A stretch of 64,000 nucleotides of DNA from Actinobacteria bacterium 69-20. Its GTDB lineage: Bacteria > Actinomycetota > Actinomycetes > Mycobacteriales > Nakamurellaceae. How positions within the stretch are numbered: the stretch's first letter is position 1; every line of letters starts with the position of its first letter. The position numbers and the translations under genes were made by a program. The notes below the pieces were generated by a model. That model was not told the origin of the DNA. It did no database searches and saw only the letters and a program-made list of their open reading frames with translations. Shown piece by piece: positions 8,851 through 18,236 of the stretch. The DNA is taken from positions 457,740 to 521,739 of the forward strand of contig MKSW01000033.1 of the NCBI GenBank assembly GCA_001897425.1. The letters run 5' to 3'.

Positions 8851-9608
8851 TGCCACGCGACACAGTGGGGGGAATGCTCGCCGGACGACGGATCCTCGTG
8901 ACCGGAGGTGCCAGAGGCCTTGGTGCAGCAGCGGTCGATCGGATGGCGGAAGCCGGGGCAACCGGGGTGGTTCTCGACCTACCGCCGGCTGCCGAAACCG
9001 GCCCGTGGCCACATATCTCCGGCGACGTGACAGATTCGAATTCAGTTCGCAACGCAGTGACCGAAGCACAGCGGCTACTCGGCGGCATCGACGGTCTGCT
9101 GCTAGCAGCAGGTGTCGTTCCGCCGTGGCAGCACGTAGGCGATATAGATATGGCGGAATGGGATCGCGTCATGGCGATCAACGTACGCGGCGTGATCGAC
9201 GTCATCCGCTGCGCGGCGCCGGTGCTGGAGGACGGCTCCGCCATCACCGTCATAGCGTCGCTCAATTCCTGGAAGGGCGACCCCCGAATCGCTGCCTACG
9301 TAGCGTCAAAGCATGCCGTGCTGGGCATCGTGCGATCGGCGGCACTCGATCTGGGCCCCCGTGGGATCCGCGTCAATGCCGTCGCACCCGGGCCAATCGC
9401 CACCGAGGCTTTGTTATCACGGATGGCGGCCCGCCAGGGACTCACGAACCTGACGGTAGAACAGGCGCTTGCCACGGCAGCAGGCGATACTGCGCTAGGT
9501 CGTATGGCGACTACCACCGACGTCGCGAACGCCATCGTGTTTCTCACCAGCGATCTTGCCGCGGGCATCACCGGGCATCTGCTGCCCGTCGACAGCGGCG
9601 TCCTGTGA
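8847..9608 (+). CDS. Short-chain dehydrogenase/reductase
   Basis: This 253-residue SDR has the cofactor motif TGGARGLG near residue 20, an NNAG-equivalent LLAAGV, catalytic Ser in ASLNSWKG and the YVASK catalytic Tyr/Lys near residue 150. Asp in VVLDLPP after strand 2 favours NAD. It begins at two adjacent ATG codons overlapping the LLM stop. A second SDR follows after 40 bp in the same direction. Confidence 0.88.
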   Translation: MMPRDTVGGMLAGRRILVTGGARGLGAAAVDRMAEAGATGVVLDLPPAAETGPWPHISGDVTDSNSVRNAVTEAQRLLGGIDGLLLAAGVVPPWQHVGDIDMAEWDRVMAINVRGVIDVIRCAAPVLEDGSAITVIASLNSWKGDPRIAAYVASKHAVLGIVRSAALDLGPRGIRVNAVAPGPIATEALLSRMAARQGLTNLTVEQALATAAGDTALGRMATTTDVANAIVFLTSDLAAGITGHLLPVDSGVL

Positions 9609-9648
9609 CTATCGCGCCTGATCTCGCCGAGACTCAGCAGGAGTAGAC

Positions 9649-10416
9649 ATGAGTAACAGTTCCTTGCTCCAATCACGCACCATTCTGGTGACCGGGGCCT
9701 CAGGCGGCATCGGTGCCAGTGCCGTCACCGCGCTGGGCGATGCCGGGGCAACTGTCATAGCTCACTACTCGACCAATCTTGCCGGGGCACAGGCCGCAGT
9801 GGCGACCGTCCCACCCGGCTACGGGGTGCTTGTCGGCGGAGACTTGAGCACCGCTGAAGGGGCACGGCGCCTGTGGTCGGAGGTCACTGCGGAGCACGAC
9901 GCCGACGCAGTGGTGATCAATGCTGGCGTGATGGATGCCACGCCGCTCGACGGTGCGGACCAGGACTGGGACCGGGGTTGGGAGCATCTGCTAGCGGTCA
10001 ATGTCATCGGCGGGGGCTCGCTCATGCGCGAGGCAGTGCGGTACTTTGCGCAGCGCGGATCGGGCACCGTGGTCACGATATCGAGTTGGGCGGCAGAGCA
10101 AGGCTCCCGGATCTTAGACAGCTCGGGTTACGCGGCGTCGAAGGCTGCCATCCGGAACTTGGCACAGACCTTCGCCCGGCACTACGCGGACCAAGGCGTC
10201 CGGATGCATATCGTGGCGCCGGGGGTCGTAGATGCCGGAATGAGTGTGCAGGCGCACGGATCCGGCAATATCAACGCCGCAGCTCAGGGCCTGGCAATGA
10301 AGCGGCTGGTAGCCGTACGCGAAGTCGCTCAGCTGATAGCCTTCCTGTGCACCGACGAGGCAGCCAGTTTGACCGGCGCCACGATTGACATCAACGGAGC
10401 CTCATACATTCGATGA
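9649..10416 (+). CDS. Short-chain dehydrogenase/reductase
   Basis: This 255-residue SDR has VTGASGGIG (residues 13-21), VINAGVM, Ser in VTISSWAAEQ and catalytic YAASK. It lacks an acidic residue after strand 2 (VIAHYST), so NADP use is possible, unlike its upstream neighbour. It follows the LLM-SDR pair in one transcript and is followed after 24 bp by the IclR gene. Confidence 0.88.
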   Translation: MSNSSLLQSRTILVTGASGGIGASAVTALGDAGATVIAHYSTNLAGAQAAVATVPPGYGVLVGGDLSTAEGARRLWSEVTAEHDADAVVINAGVMDATPLDGADQDWDRGWEHLLAVNVIGGGSLMREAVRYFAQRGSGTVVTISSWAAEQGSRILDSSGYAASKAAIRNLAQTFARHYADQGVRMHIVAPGVVDAGMSVQAHGSGNINAAAQGLAMKRLVAVREVAQLIAFLCTDEAASLTGATIDINGASYIR

Positions 10417-10440
10417 CACCCGCGAAGAGCACAGGATGGG

Positions 10441-11280
10441 ATGCGGATGAGCATAACGGCGGCGAGTTCAACTCGGCCATTGGCACATCGATCGGCGGAA
10501 CGGTCACGGGATTTCGTGCAGTCACTGGAACGCGGCCTCATGATCATCCGCGTGTTCGACGGCGAGCACACCTCGCTGACCGTCTCGGAAATTGCCGCGC
10601 TGACCGGCCTCACCCGCGCGGCAGCACGACGCTTTGCGCTCACCTTGACCGAGCTAGGTTACCTGTCGACGCACAATGATCGGTATCAGCTCACGCCACG
10701 GGTCCTGGAGCTCGGTTATTCCTATCTTTCGGCGCTGTCCTTCCCTGAGCTTGCGCTGCCGAATCTGGAGAAACTGGTCGCGGACACGGGTGAGGCGAGT
10801 GAGGGCTGTATTTTGGCCGGTAACGATATCGTCTACGTGGTCAGGGTCCCCGGGCCGGCATTGATGACGATCTCCGTCAATGTCGGCGCTCGACGCCCCG
10901 CACACCTCACCGCAATGGGCCGCGCCCTGCTCGCAGACCTCCCACCGGACGAACTCGACAACCACATCCAAACAATCCAGTTCGACCAGATCCTCCCCCG
11001 CACCATCATCGACGCCAATCAACTGCGGACCGAACTGGACCACGTCCGCGAACAAGGCTATGCCCTCGTCGATCAGGAACTCGAAGAAGGACTCATCGCC
11101 ATCGCCGTCCCCGTCCGCGACCGCACCGGCCGGGCACGCGCCGCAATCAACCTATCCACCCACATCGGGCGAAAAACAGTCCAGGCCATGCGCGACCTCG
11201 CCCCGCAACTACACGCCACCGCAGCAGAAATCGAACGGGCACTCAACAGCTCCGTCGCCTGGAACAAACTCTTCGCTTAA
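10441..11280 (+). CDS. IclR-family transcriptional regulator (PcaR/PobR type)
   Basis: This protein of up to 279 residues has an N-terminal winged helix (SEIAALTGLTRAAARRFALTLTELGYL) and the C-terminal IclR effector domain (LTAMGRALLADLP; EGLIAIAVPVRDRTGRARAAINLS). Sequence style is that of PcaR/PobR regulators of aromatic-acid or dicarboxylate genes. It converges on the CoA-transferase pair at 11295-12661. A second ATG at 10447 is an equally good start. It is the only regulator gene in the first 20 kb, so it is the default candidate for the GTACG-type sites, though typical IclR operators look different. Confidence 0.9.
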   Translation: MRMSITAASSTRPLAHRSAERSRDFVQSLERGLMIIRVFDGEHTSLTVSEIAALTGLTRAAARRFALTLTELGYLSTHNDRYQLTPRVLELGYSYLSALSFPELALPNLEKLVADTGEASEGCILAGNDIVYVVRVPGPALMTISVNVGARRPAHLTAMGRALLADLPPDELDNHIQTIQFDQILPRTIIDANQLRTELDHVREQGYALVDQELEEGLIAIAVPVRDRTGRARAAINLSTHIGRKTVQAMRDLAPQLHATAAEIERALNSSVAWNKLFA

Positions 11281-11294
11281 AACCCCGCCGCACG

Positions 11295-11951
11295 TCACGC
11301 GGGGATCAGCGGCATAGCCAGGCGTCCCTGCAATTGTGCGACCGTGCATCCGAATGTCTCGAGCACAGCGACACCGGTGTCACGGATCTCGAAGACCGCA
11401 TGATCCGTATACACCCGGCGCACGCACGCGAGCCCCGTCAGCGGGTAGGTGCACTCCTCGACGAGTTTCGCCGCGCCGGTGCGATCGAACAGCGTCATCA
11501 TGACGTACACATTCTCGGCGCCATGTGCCAGATCCATGGCGCCGCCAACCGCCGGGATCGCGTCGACATCGCCGGTGTGCCAATTCGCGAGATCCCCCCG
11601 CACCGATACCTGGAACGCGCCCAACACGCACACATCCAAGTGCCCGCCGCGGATCATCGCGAACGAATCGGCGTGATGGAAGTAGCTGGCGCCCGGCATT
11701 TCGGTGACGTGAATCTTCCCCGCATTCACCAAATCGTCATCGATGTCGTCGCCGCGCGCCTCGGGCCCCATTCCGAGCATGCCGTTTTCCGTGTGCAGCA
11801 CCACCTCGGCGTCCGCCGGGAGAAATTCCGCGACCGTGGTGGGTTGTCCGATCCCGAGGTTGACATAGCTGCCACGCGGAATATCGGCGGCCAATCTGGC
11901 GGCAAGAGCGCGCCGATCCAGCGGTGCTTCGGTCGACGCCGAGATCGTCAT
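11295..11951 (-). CDS. 3-oxoacid CoA-transferase, subunit B
   Basis: This 218-residue protein has the catalytic Glu in ENGMLGMGP, plus the NLGIGQPT and GGHLDVCVLGAFQVS motifs of the beta subunit of 3-oxoadipate or acetoacetate CoA-transferases. ATG 11951 overlaps the stop of subunit A (ATGA). The pair follows the GcvPB-like gene by 12 bp, so it is transcribed with the decarboxylase-like genes. The acyl substrate is unknown. Confidence 0.9.
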   Translation of the reverse strand: MTISASTEAPLDRRALAARLAADIPRGSYVNLGIGQPTTVAEFLPADAEVVLHTENGMLGMGPEARGDDIDDDLVNAGKIHVTEMPGASYFHHADSFAMIRGGHLDVCVLGAFQVSVRGDLANWHTGDVDAIPAVGGAMDLAHGAENVYVMMTLFDRTGAAKLVEECTYPLTGLACVRRVYTDHAVFEIRDTGVAVLETFGCTVAQLQGRLAMPLIPA

Positions 11952-12661
11952 CGCGTTGCCTCCGCTTTTACGAGTGACTCGGCCAGCTGCTCGGGACCCA
12001 GGTCCGTCGCGACCAGTCGGTCCACATAAATACCGGGCGTGACGACCGATTCCGGGTCGATTCCGCCGACGTCGACGATCTCGGCCACCTGAGCCACGGT
12101 GACCGTCGCCGCGGTCGCCATGACGGGACCGAAGTTCCGCGCGGTCTTGCGATAGACGAGGTTGCCCGCCCGGTCGGCCCGATACGCCTTGATCAGAGCC
12201 AGGTCCGCGCGCAACGCCGTCTCGAGCACGTATTCTCGTCCGTCGATCGTCCGGTGCTCCTTGCCCTCGGCGAGCAAGGTGCCGACGCCGGTAGGCGTGT
12301 AAAATCCGCCGATTCCCGCGCCGGCGGCCCTGATCCGCTCTGCCAACGTTCCCTGCGGTACCAGCTCGAGTTCGATCTGCCCGGCGCGGTAGAGGCCGTC
12401 GAACACCCACGAATCCTTCTGCCGCGGAAAGGAGCAGATCACCTTCCGGACCCGACCTGCCGCGATCAATGCCGCAATGCCGTGATTCCCGTTGCCGGCA
12501 TTGTTGTTCACGACAACGAGATCTCGTGCCCCACCGCGTCGCAAGGCGTCGATCAAAGCGAACGGCTGGCCGGCATTCCCGAACCCGCCGATCAACACCG
12601 TCGCCCCGTCCGGCACGCCGACCAGCGCCTCGTCAGGGGTTTCCACAATCACCGGAGCCAT
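11948..12661 (-). CDS. 3-oxoacid CoA-transferase, subunit A
   Basis: This 237-residue protein carries the CoA-transferase family I alpha motif GGFGNAGQP near residue 25 and the GFYTPTGVGT segment. It pairs with the overlapping B subunit; together they transfer CoA from a donor acyl-CoA to a 3-oxo or dicarboxylic acid. Its place right after the GcvPB-like gene suggests it activates an acid generated by the upstream aminotransferase and dehydrogenase steps. Confidence 0.9.
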   Translation of the reverse strand: MAPVIVETPDEALVGVPDGATVLIGGFGNAGQPFALIDALRRGGARDLVVVNNNAGNGNHGIAALIAAGRVRKVICSFPRQKDSWVFDGLYRAGQIELELVPQGTLAERIRAAGAGIGGFYTPTGVGTLLAEGKEHRTIDGREYVLETALRADLALIKAYRADRAGNLVYRKTARNFGPVMATAATVTVAQVAEIVDVGGIDPESVVTPGIYVDRLVATDLGPEQLAESLVKAEATR

Positions 12662-12673
12662 CGTGAATCCGCC

Positions 12674-14203
12674 CTACGCGCCGTCGCTGCCGAGATTGTT
12701 CTTGCGCCGGTACGCCGCCCATGTCGTGGCCCACCGATTCGGATCGTCCAATGAGGAGCCGTCGATCTTGGCGACCACCTGGTGATGCGGTGCCGTCCGC
12801 ACCAATTCCGGATCACGTCGACCTTCGTCGAGAACATGTGCCAGTACGTCGATCCAGTAATCGAGCTCCTCCACCGACCAGGCCTCACCCGCCTCGGGAG
12901 TGAACGGTTCCGGAATGATCCACGGCTCGTGGCTCATCCAGAATGCGTCGACGCCGAAGTCCGTCATCCTGTTCTGCACATCGGCGGCGGTCAAGCCGGT
13001 TTCGGCGGTGTAGTCGCCGAGGCTGTATCGCGTCATCTCCATCCGGTGCTTCGTCATGCCCGGATAGGACTTGCTCACGCCGGGGATCGCCATCAGGCGG
13101 GTCTCCATGTAGTTGTTGGCGAGCACCGAAATGTCCGCGGCTTCGCGCACGCCGTCGCTACCCATGGCGACGAGCCACGCATACGCCTTCACGACTTCGG
13201 TGAGGTTGCCGAGGTATTCGCGCACCCGGCCCACGCCGCCCGGATTCTCTCGGCGGCGATAGACCCCGTCGTCGAGATCGACCAGCGGTCCGGGCAGATG
13301 GGGCTCGAGTTCGGCACTGCACCCGTAGGCGCCGACCGCCGGACCGCCACCGCCCTTGGCCACGCCGAAAGTCTTGTGCAGCATGAACATGCAGGCGTCG
13401 AAACCGAGTTCGCGGGCGCGGATTCGCCCCATGACTCCGTTGAAGTTCGCGTGGTCGTAGAAGCACAGGCCGCCGACCTCGTGGACCGCATCGACCCACT
13501 GCTTGATCTGCGGGTTGTACAGGCCCATGTCGTCGGGGTTGTTGATCATCAGGGCCGCGGTGCGCTCACTCACCACGCTGCGCAACGCGTCGAGCGAGGG
13601 CAGACCGTCATCACCGAGCGGCACGGTGATCACCTCGAACCCGGCGGCGGCGGCGGTCGCCGGGTTGCACGGGTGCGCCTGCGCGGAGGTGACGATTTCG
13701 CGGCGAGTGCCCAACTCTCCCCGGGCCGCAAAATAGGAACGGGTGACCATGGCGTGGGTGTGCGCCGCGGCGGCGCCCCCGCCGGGTTGGAAGATGAACC
13801 GGTCCATGCCGGACATCTCCCGCAGCATGAGGTCGAAGCGGTGCACGATCTCCAGCAGGCCTTGCACGGTCGCGTCGTCCTGGTGCGGGTGGATCTGCGC
13901 GAGGAAGTCCTGCCGCGCCAGCTGCTGGCTCACGCGCGGGTTGTACTTCATCGTGCAGGTGCCGAACAGGCTGATACCGACCATCCCCATCACCTGCTGC
14001 GACAGGTGAAGGTAATGCCGCAGCACCTCGGGCTCGGACACTTCCGGCAGGTCGGGCGCGATACTGCGCCGCAACCCGTCCGGCACCAGATCACGTCCGG
14101 GATCGGCGATCGGTTCGGGCGGTACGAATCCGCGACGGCCCGGTCCGCCCATTTCCATGATGAGCGGCTCGCTCCATCGGGCCGCGTGAAATTCCTTGAT
14201 CAT
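12674..14203 (-). CDS. Divergent glycine dehydrogenase (decarboxylating) subunit 2-like PLP enzyme
   Basis: This 509-residue protein has the GcvPB architecture: PEVSEPEVLRHYLHLSQQVMG, GTCTMKYNPR, and the PLP Lys in HKTFGVAKGGGG. ATG 14203 overlaps the subunit-1 stop. Several near-invariant P-protein segments are changed: QPAAGAHGE reads QPGGGAAAAH, the SAHGTNPA loop reads QAHPCNPA, and YDGAN reads YDHAN. These line the PLP pocket, so the substrate is probably not glycine. Mycobacteriales normally encode one fused GcvP, and no T, H or L protein gene is nearby. I infer a specialised amino-acid decarboxylase. Confidence 0.85.
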   Translation of the reverse strand: MIKEFHAARWSEPLIMEMGGPGRRGFVPPEPIADPGRDLVPDGLRRSIAPDLPEVSEPEVLRHYLHLSQQVMGMVGISLFGTCTMKYNPRVSQQLARQDFLAQIHPHQDDATVQGLLEIVHRFDLMLREMSGMDRFIFQPGGGAAAAHTHAMVTRSYFAARGELGTRREIVTSAQAHPCNPATAAAAGFEVITVPLGDDGLPSLDALRSVVSERTAALMINNPDDMGLYNPQIKQWVDAVHEVGGLCFYDHANFNGVMGRIRARELGFDACMFMLHKTFGVAKGGGGPAVGAYGCSAELEPHLPGPLVDLDDGVYRRRENPGGVGRVREYLGNLTEVVKAYAWLVAMGSDGVREAADISVLANNYMETRLMAIPGVSKSYPGMTKHRMEMTRYSLGDYTAETGLTAADVQNRMTDFGVDAFWMSHEPWIIPEPFTPEAGEAWSVEELDYWIDVLAHVLDEGRRDPELVRTAPHHQVVAKIDGSSLDDPNRWATTWAAYRRKNNLGSDGA

Positions 14204-15588
14204 GCGAGCACCTCCGTCAACGCAGCAGCAAGGGTGTCGATATCCGCGGCCGCATGCATCTCGGTCACGCAATACAAGGCGGAGTTGCCTAGCTCGGGAA
14301 AGTCCGCGGTGAGGTCCTTCCCGCCGAAGATGTTCTTCGCGAGCAGTGCCGCGTTGATGTCCGCGACGCTGTATCCGTCATCGAAGCGAAGGACGAACTC
14401 TTTGAAGAACCCGTCGGGCCAGAGCACGGTCACCCCGGGAATCCGACTCAGTTTCTCAGCCGCATAATGACTGCCGGCCAGGATCGTGTCGCCCAGCTCC
14501 CGGAATCCGGCGGGGCCCAGCAGGGCCATGTACACCGCGTTCACCACCGTCCACAAATAAACGGAGTTGCCCGTCCAGTCGTTGCCCTGCTCACGGGAAC
14601 CGTACGAGGATTGGTGGAATAACGTCATGCCGAAGGCGCGTTCGCCGGGCGTGAGGGTGTCGCAGATGCTCACCTGCAGCGTGGGGTACTGGCTCGCGTA
14701 CCGTTCCTCGTCACGAGTGGCGATGAAGCCGCCGACGCCGCCGCCGGCATTCAAGTGGATGCCCAGCGGTTGGGTGGTGCCCACCACAATGTCGGCGCCG
14801 AGCCTCGCGGGCGGAACCAGGACGCCCAGACTGATCGGGTCGACGCCGACGACGGTTTCGGACCCGTTGGCCCGCGCCAGCCGGGCCAGCTCGGCGAGGC
14901 CGGTCTCGATCTGGCCGAGGTAGTTGGGCGTCTCCACGTACACCGCCGCCACATCGGGGCTCAACTGCTGCGAGATGGCATGGACGTCGGCGCGGCCGGT
15001 CGCGGGATCCACGGGTATGACGCTGACGGAGATGGCATCCTCGCCGTCCTCGCCGGCGCAGTAGGTGCGGATGACACCAAGCCGCTCGGGATCTGCCGGA
15101 CCGGCGACCAGGACGGTGCTGCGCCCCGTGATACGGGTGGCCATGCGAAGCCCGAATGCCGCCGCCGCTCCCCAGGAATACACCGGAAGGCCGACGAACT
15201 CGAGATCGACCAGCGCACCGAGCTGGGACGCGAACTCGAACCAGGCCTGATTGCGGCCGTGGTCGGAGGACGGTGTTCCCCACACGGAGGTCAGGAACTC
15301 ACTGCGCCCGGCAATTTCGTCGCATACCGCCGGTACGTAGTGCTGCCAGTAGCCCGCGCCGAGGAAATTGAGGTTCTCCGCGCAACTGCGATTCTTGCGC
15401 AGCAGGTCCGTCAGGTGTCGATGAACGGCGACCTCCGACCGAAGGCCGGGCGGAAGATTGATCGGCCGCTTCGCGTAATGGTCGGGAGGAATCTGCTCGA
15501 ACAGCTCCTCGATATCGACGATGCCGGTCGCCGCGATCATTGTCGCCTTGTCCTTCTCGGCCGAACTGGGCATGTAGGGATGCGCCAT
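14200..15588 (-). CDS. Divergent glycine dehydrogenase (decarboxylating) subunit 1-like protein
   Basis: This 462-residue GcvPA-type protein opens with YMPSSAEKDKATMI and IEELFEQIP. It has the LNFLGAGYWQHYVPAVCDEIAGRSEF region and the late FGMTLFHQSSYGSREQG segment. The strongly conserved YTPYQPEISQG motif of true GcvPA is replaced by WGTPSSDHGRNQ, and MYDGATA by VYSWGAAAA. ATG 15588 is preferred over the upstream start at 15687 because homologs begin here. It forms a four-gene minus-strand unit with subunit 2 and the CoA-transferase pair, preceded by an AcoX-like gene 35 bp upstream. Confidence 0.85.
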   Translation of the reverse strand: MAHPYMPSSAEKDKATMIAATGIVDIEELFEQIPPDHYAKRPINLPPGLRSEVAVHRHLTDLLRKNRSCAENLNFLGAGYWQHYVPAVCDEIAGRSEFLTSVWGTPSSDHGRNQAWFEFASQLGALVDLEFVGLPVYSWGAAAAFGLRMATRITGRSTVLVAGPADPERLGVIRTYCAGEDGEDAISVSVIPVDPATGRADVHAISQQLSPDVAAVYVETPNYLGQIETGLAELARLARANGSETVVGVDPISLGVLVPPARLGADIVVGTTQPLGIHLNAGGGVGGFIATRDEERYASQYPTLQVSICDTLTPGERAFGMTLFHQSSYGSREQGNDWTGNSVYLWTVVNAVYMALLGPAGFRELGDTILAGSHYAAEKLSRIPGVTVLWPDGFFKEFVLRFDDGYSVADINAALLAKNIFGGKDLTADFPELGNSALYCVTEMHAAADIDTLAAALTEVLA

Positions 15589-15623
15589 CGGTATCAGACC
15601 TCCGTTTCCGTTTCGTCGAATGA

Positions 15624-16757
15624 TCACGCCACAACGCGCATGACGAGGCTGCGCCGCGGCCCGGTCCAAACCTTGCGAAAGCCGCACAGATCCTTCGCCA
15701 ATTCCACGTCATCGACATCCACCTGGAGCACAGGAGGATCGAGTGCCGCCACCTTATCGGCAGATGCGATGATCTCGATGTTGTCCGGTCCGATACGGCG
15801 CAGGACTGCCGGAGAAAGCTGCTGGTTGCCGCGGCCGAGGAGAAAGCCCTGGCCGCCGACCACCCCGAGGATCAGGGTGGACGGGCCGCCATCGGCCAAG
15901 AGCGCCAGCAGGGCGGCCTCGGACACATCGGCGGCGATGAGCGTGCCGTCGCGAACGACGTCGACCCCCAGCAGCGACGACGGGACCCCTAGGGCAGCGC
16001 TGACATGCGCGACGCTGGTCCCTGGACCCAGGATGTACTGTCGGCCCGGCTGCATCCGTCCGGCGAGCCAGCGGCCGAGAGCAGCAACGTCCGAGCCGGA
16101 TGACGCGCTGGACTTTCCGTGCTGAACGCCCTCGCCGAGATCCGGCACGAGCGCGGTGGCCATGCGCCCGACACCGTCCGACGTCGTATCGAGAACGTCG
16201 ACGGGCCGTCTCCGTCCGGGTGACGAGAGGAAACGCGCGGTGACGTGCGCCGCGCTGCGCGGTCCTGTGGCGAACACCCCGGAGTGCATCTTGACACCGC
16301 AGGGCACGCCGAGCATCGGAACCCGCCCCGCGAGTACCTCGGCGATATCGCGCGCGGTGCCGTCCCCGCCGCCGAAGAGGACCAGGTCGACTCCGGCCGC
16401 CACGAACTCGCGTGCCGTCTGCCGAGTGTCGTTCGCGGTCGTCGGCTGCCGCGGCTGGTGGACGACCGTCGCGTGCCAACCGGGCGGGACGAGGTCCGCG
16501 CCCATCGGCGCACCGGCGACCAGTACGGCCAGTTCCGGTTCCAGCACCGCCAACTCGTCCAGGGCGTGACGCATGCGTTCCGCCGCCACGGGCACGGCGC
16601 CGGCGGCGCGGGCGGCGGCCAGCGCGGCTCCGTCGGTACCGTGCAATGCCATCCGGCCACCCATCCCGGCAATCGGGTTCAGGACGATACCGATGCGCGC
16701 GCCACCTGCAACGCGCGCCCCGGGCCGCGACCCTTGTGCCGATGAGGACGTCGTCAC
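15624..16757 (-). CDS. ATP-NAD kinase-fold protein, AcoX-like
   Basis: This 377-residue protein starts at GTG. It has IGIVLNPIAGMGG at the start, the kinase loop LFGGGDGTARDIAE near residue 125 and MLGVPCGVKMHSGVFA, a combination found in the AcoX branch of ATP-NAD kinase-like proteins linked to acetoin and similar catabolic operons. AcoX proteins lack a firmly established reaction. Here the gene sits between a class III aminotransferase and a divergent P-protein pair, so it may phosphorylate a pathway intermediate rather than NAD. Confidence 0.8.
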   Translation of the reverse strand: MTTSSSAQGSRPGARVAGGARIGIVLNPIAGMGGRMALHGTDGAALAAARAAGAVPVAAERMRHALDELAVLEPELAVLVAGAPMGADLVPPGWHATVVHQPRQPTTANDTRQTAREFVAAGVDLVLFGGGDGTARDIAEVLAGRVPMLGVPCGVKMHSGVFATGPRSAAHVTARFLSSPGRRRPVDVLDTTSDGVGRMATALVPDLGEGVQHGKSSASSGSDVAALGRWLAGRMQPGRQYILGPGTSVAHVSAALGVPSSLLGVDVVRDGTLIAADVSEAALLALLADGGPSTLILGVVGGQGFLLGRGNQQLSPAVLRRIGPDNIEIIASADKVAALDPPVLQVDVDDVELAKDLCGFRKVWTGPRRSLVMRVVA

Positions 16758-16777
16758 CGCCCGGACCTCAGCTGTCT

Positions 16778-18145
16778 TCAGGCAAACTCGAACCCTGCCG
16801 CGACATCATCGACGGCCTGCCGCACGGAATGCGCCATTCGGTCGATCTCTTCCTCGGTGACGACGAAGGGTGGCGAGAACGACACCGTGTCGGCGGACGG
16901 CAGCGCCCGCGTGATCACTCCGAGCTCGCGGCTCCGAGCGACGACAGCGCCCGAGAAACTCCCGATCGGATCGAACTGGGCGACCGGGCGTGCCGGAGGT
17001 GCGAACTCGACGGCGCCGAGCAGGCCGTATCCGCGGATCTCGGCGACGAGGGGATGCCCGTCGAATTCGGCGTGCAGCAGCGCATTTAGGTAATCACCGC
17101 GAGCCTTCGCCTGCTCCGTGAGGTGATCACGCTCGATGATGTCCAGGTTCGTCATGGCAGCGGCAGCGGCCAGCGGGTGCGCCGAATAGGTGTATCCGTG
17201 GCTGAAGACGCCGTATTTCTCCGACCCGGACGCGATGACGTCCCACACCGGCGCGGACACCAGGCACGCGGAGAGCGGGACGTAGGCGGACGTCACCCCC
17301 TTGGCGACCGTGATGAGATCGGGCTCGATGCCGAAAGCGTTCGACCCGAATGCATGCCCAGTGCGTCCGAAACCGCACACCACCTCGTCCGCGATCATCA
17401 GCACGTCGTAGCGCCGCAATACCTCCTGAATGGCAGGAAAGTACGAGTCCGGCGGGACGATGACGCCGCCCGCGGCCTGAATCGGTTCGGCGATGAACGC
17501 CGCGACGGTGTCCGGCCCCTCGTCGAGGATGAGCTGTTCGAGTTCGGCTGCGAGGGTTGCGACGAATTCCGCATCGCTCTGACCGGGCTGCTTCTCCCAC
17601 AGTGCATAGGGTGAGCGTGCGAAACGAATCATCGGCAGTGGCAGGTCGAACCCGGCGTGCATGCCCGGCAGGCCGCACAGGCTCGCCGACATGATCGTCA
17701 CACCGTGATAGCCGCGGCTCCGGGAGATGATCTTCTTCTTGTCCGGGCGGCCGAGAACATTGTTGTAGTACCAGACCAGCTTCACCTGGGTATCGTTCGC
17801 ATCCGATCCCGAATTACCGAAAAATACCTTTGACATGTTCCCGGGCGCCATCGCGATCAAACGTTCGGCGAGCAGAGCAACCGGTTCGTTACCCATCGAG
17901 GAAAAGGTGTGGTAATACGCGAGTTTGGCAGCCTGACGCCCGATCGCGTCGGCCATTTCCTGATTCCCGTACCCGATATTGACGCACCACAGGCCGCCCA
18001 AGGCATCGAGATACTCGCGCCCGTGCGAATCGACGATGGTGGAGCCCTTGCCTTCGACGATCGTCAGCGGCCCGACCTGTTCGTGTCGCTTGGCGTCGGT
18101 GAAGGGGTGAAAGAAGTAGGCGCGGTCGATGTCTTCAATGGTCAT
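16778..18145 (-). CDS. Class III omega-aminotransferase (putrescine/beta-alanine:pyruvate type)
   Basis: This 455-residue fold-type I PLP enzyme has YFFHPFTD near the start, [10 protein letters not shown], the PLP phosphate loop [11 protein letters not shown], Asp in [14 protein letters not shown] and catalytic Lys in [11 protein letters not shown]. This pattern is that of SpuC-like and beta-alanine:pyruvate aminotransferases, which move terminal amino groups. ATG 18145 has GGGAGG a few bases upstream. It is divergent from a succinate-semialdehyde-type ALDH that could oxidise its aldehyde product, with a 91-bp shared promoter region. Confidence 0.9.
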   Translation of the reverse strand: MTIEDIDRAYFFHPFTDAKRHEQVGPLTIVEGKGSTIVDSHGREYLDALGGLWCVNIGYGNQEMADAIGRQAAKLAYYHTFSSMGNEPVALLAERLIAMAPGNMSKVFFGNSGSDANDTQVKLVWYYNNVLGRPDKKKIISRSRGYHGVTIMSASLCGLPGMHAGFDLPLPMIRFARSPYALWEKQPGQSDAEFVATLAAELEQLILDEGPDTVAAFIAEPIQAAGGVIVPPDSYFPAIQEVLRRYDVLMIADEVVCGFGRTGHAFGSNAFGIEPDLITVAKGVTSAYVPLSACLVSAPVWDVIASGSEKYGVFSHGYTYSAHPLAAAAAMTNLDIIERDHLTEQAKARGDYLNALLHAEFDGHPLVAEIRGYGLLGAVEFAPPARPVAQFDPIGSFSGAVVARSRELGVITRALPSADTVSFSPPFVVTEEEIDRMAHSVRQAVDDVAAGFEFA

Positions 18146-18200
18146 GCATGCCTCCCGCTCGAGCACACTGTAGCAGCGTTGTGCCGCAGAGCGTACTCTT

Positions 18201-18215
18201 GACCGCGATACGTAC
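18201..18215. promoter_or_regulatory. Candidate operator shared with 7858-7872
   Basis: The bases GACCGCGATACGTAC, followed by ACA, lie in the divergent promoter between the aminotransferase and ALDH genes. On the complement the 16-mer TGTGTACGTATCGCGG matches the 7858 site at 15 of 16 positions. Confidence 0.4.
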
Positions 18216-18236
18216 ACAACGGGTGGAGGGCGAGGC

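Noticed and set aside
12782..14467. 561-codon open frame antisense to the GcvPB-like gene
   Set aside because: Composition is Arg/His/Val-rich with no motif; it is a GC-driven mirror of a real gene.
12674..15588. Ordinary glycine cleavage system
   Set aside because: T, H and L genes are absent and near-invariant P-protein motifs are replaced.
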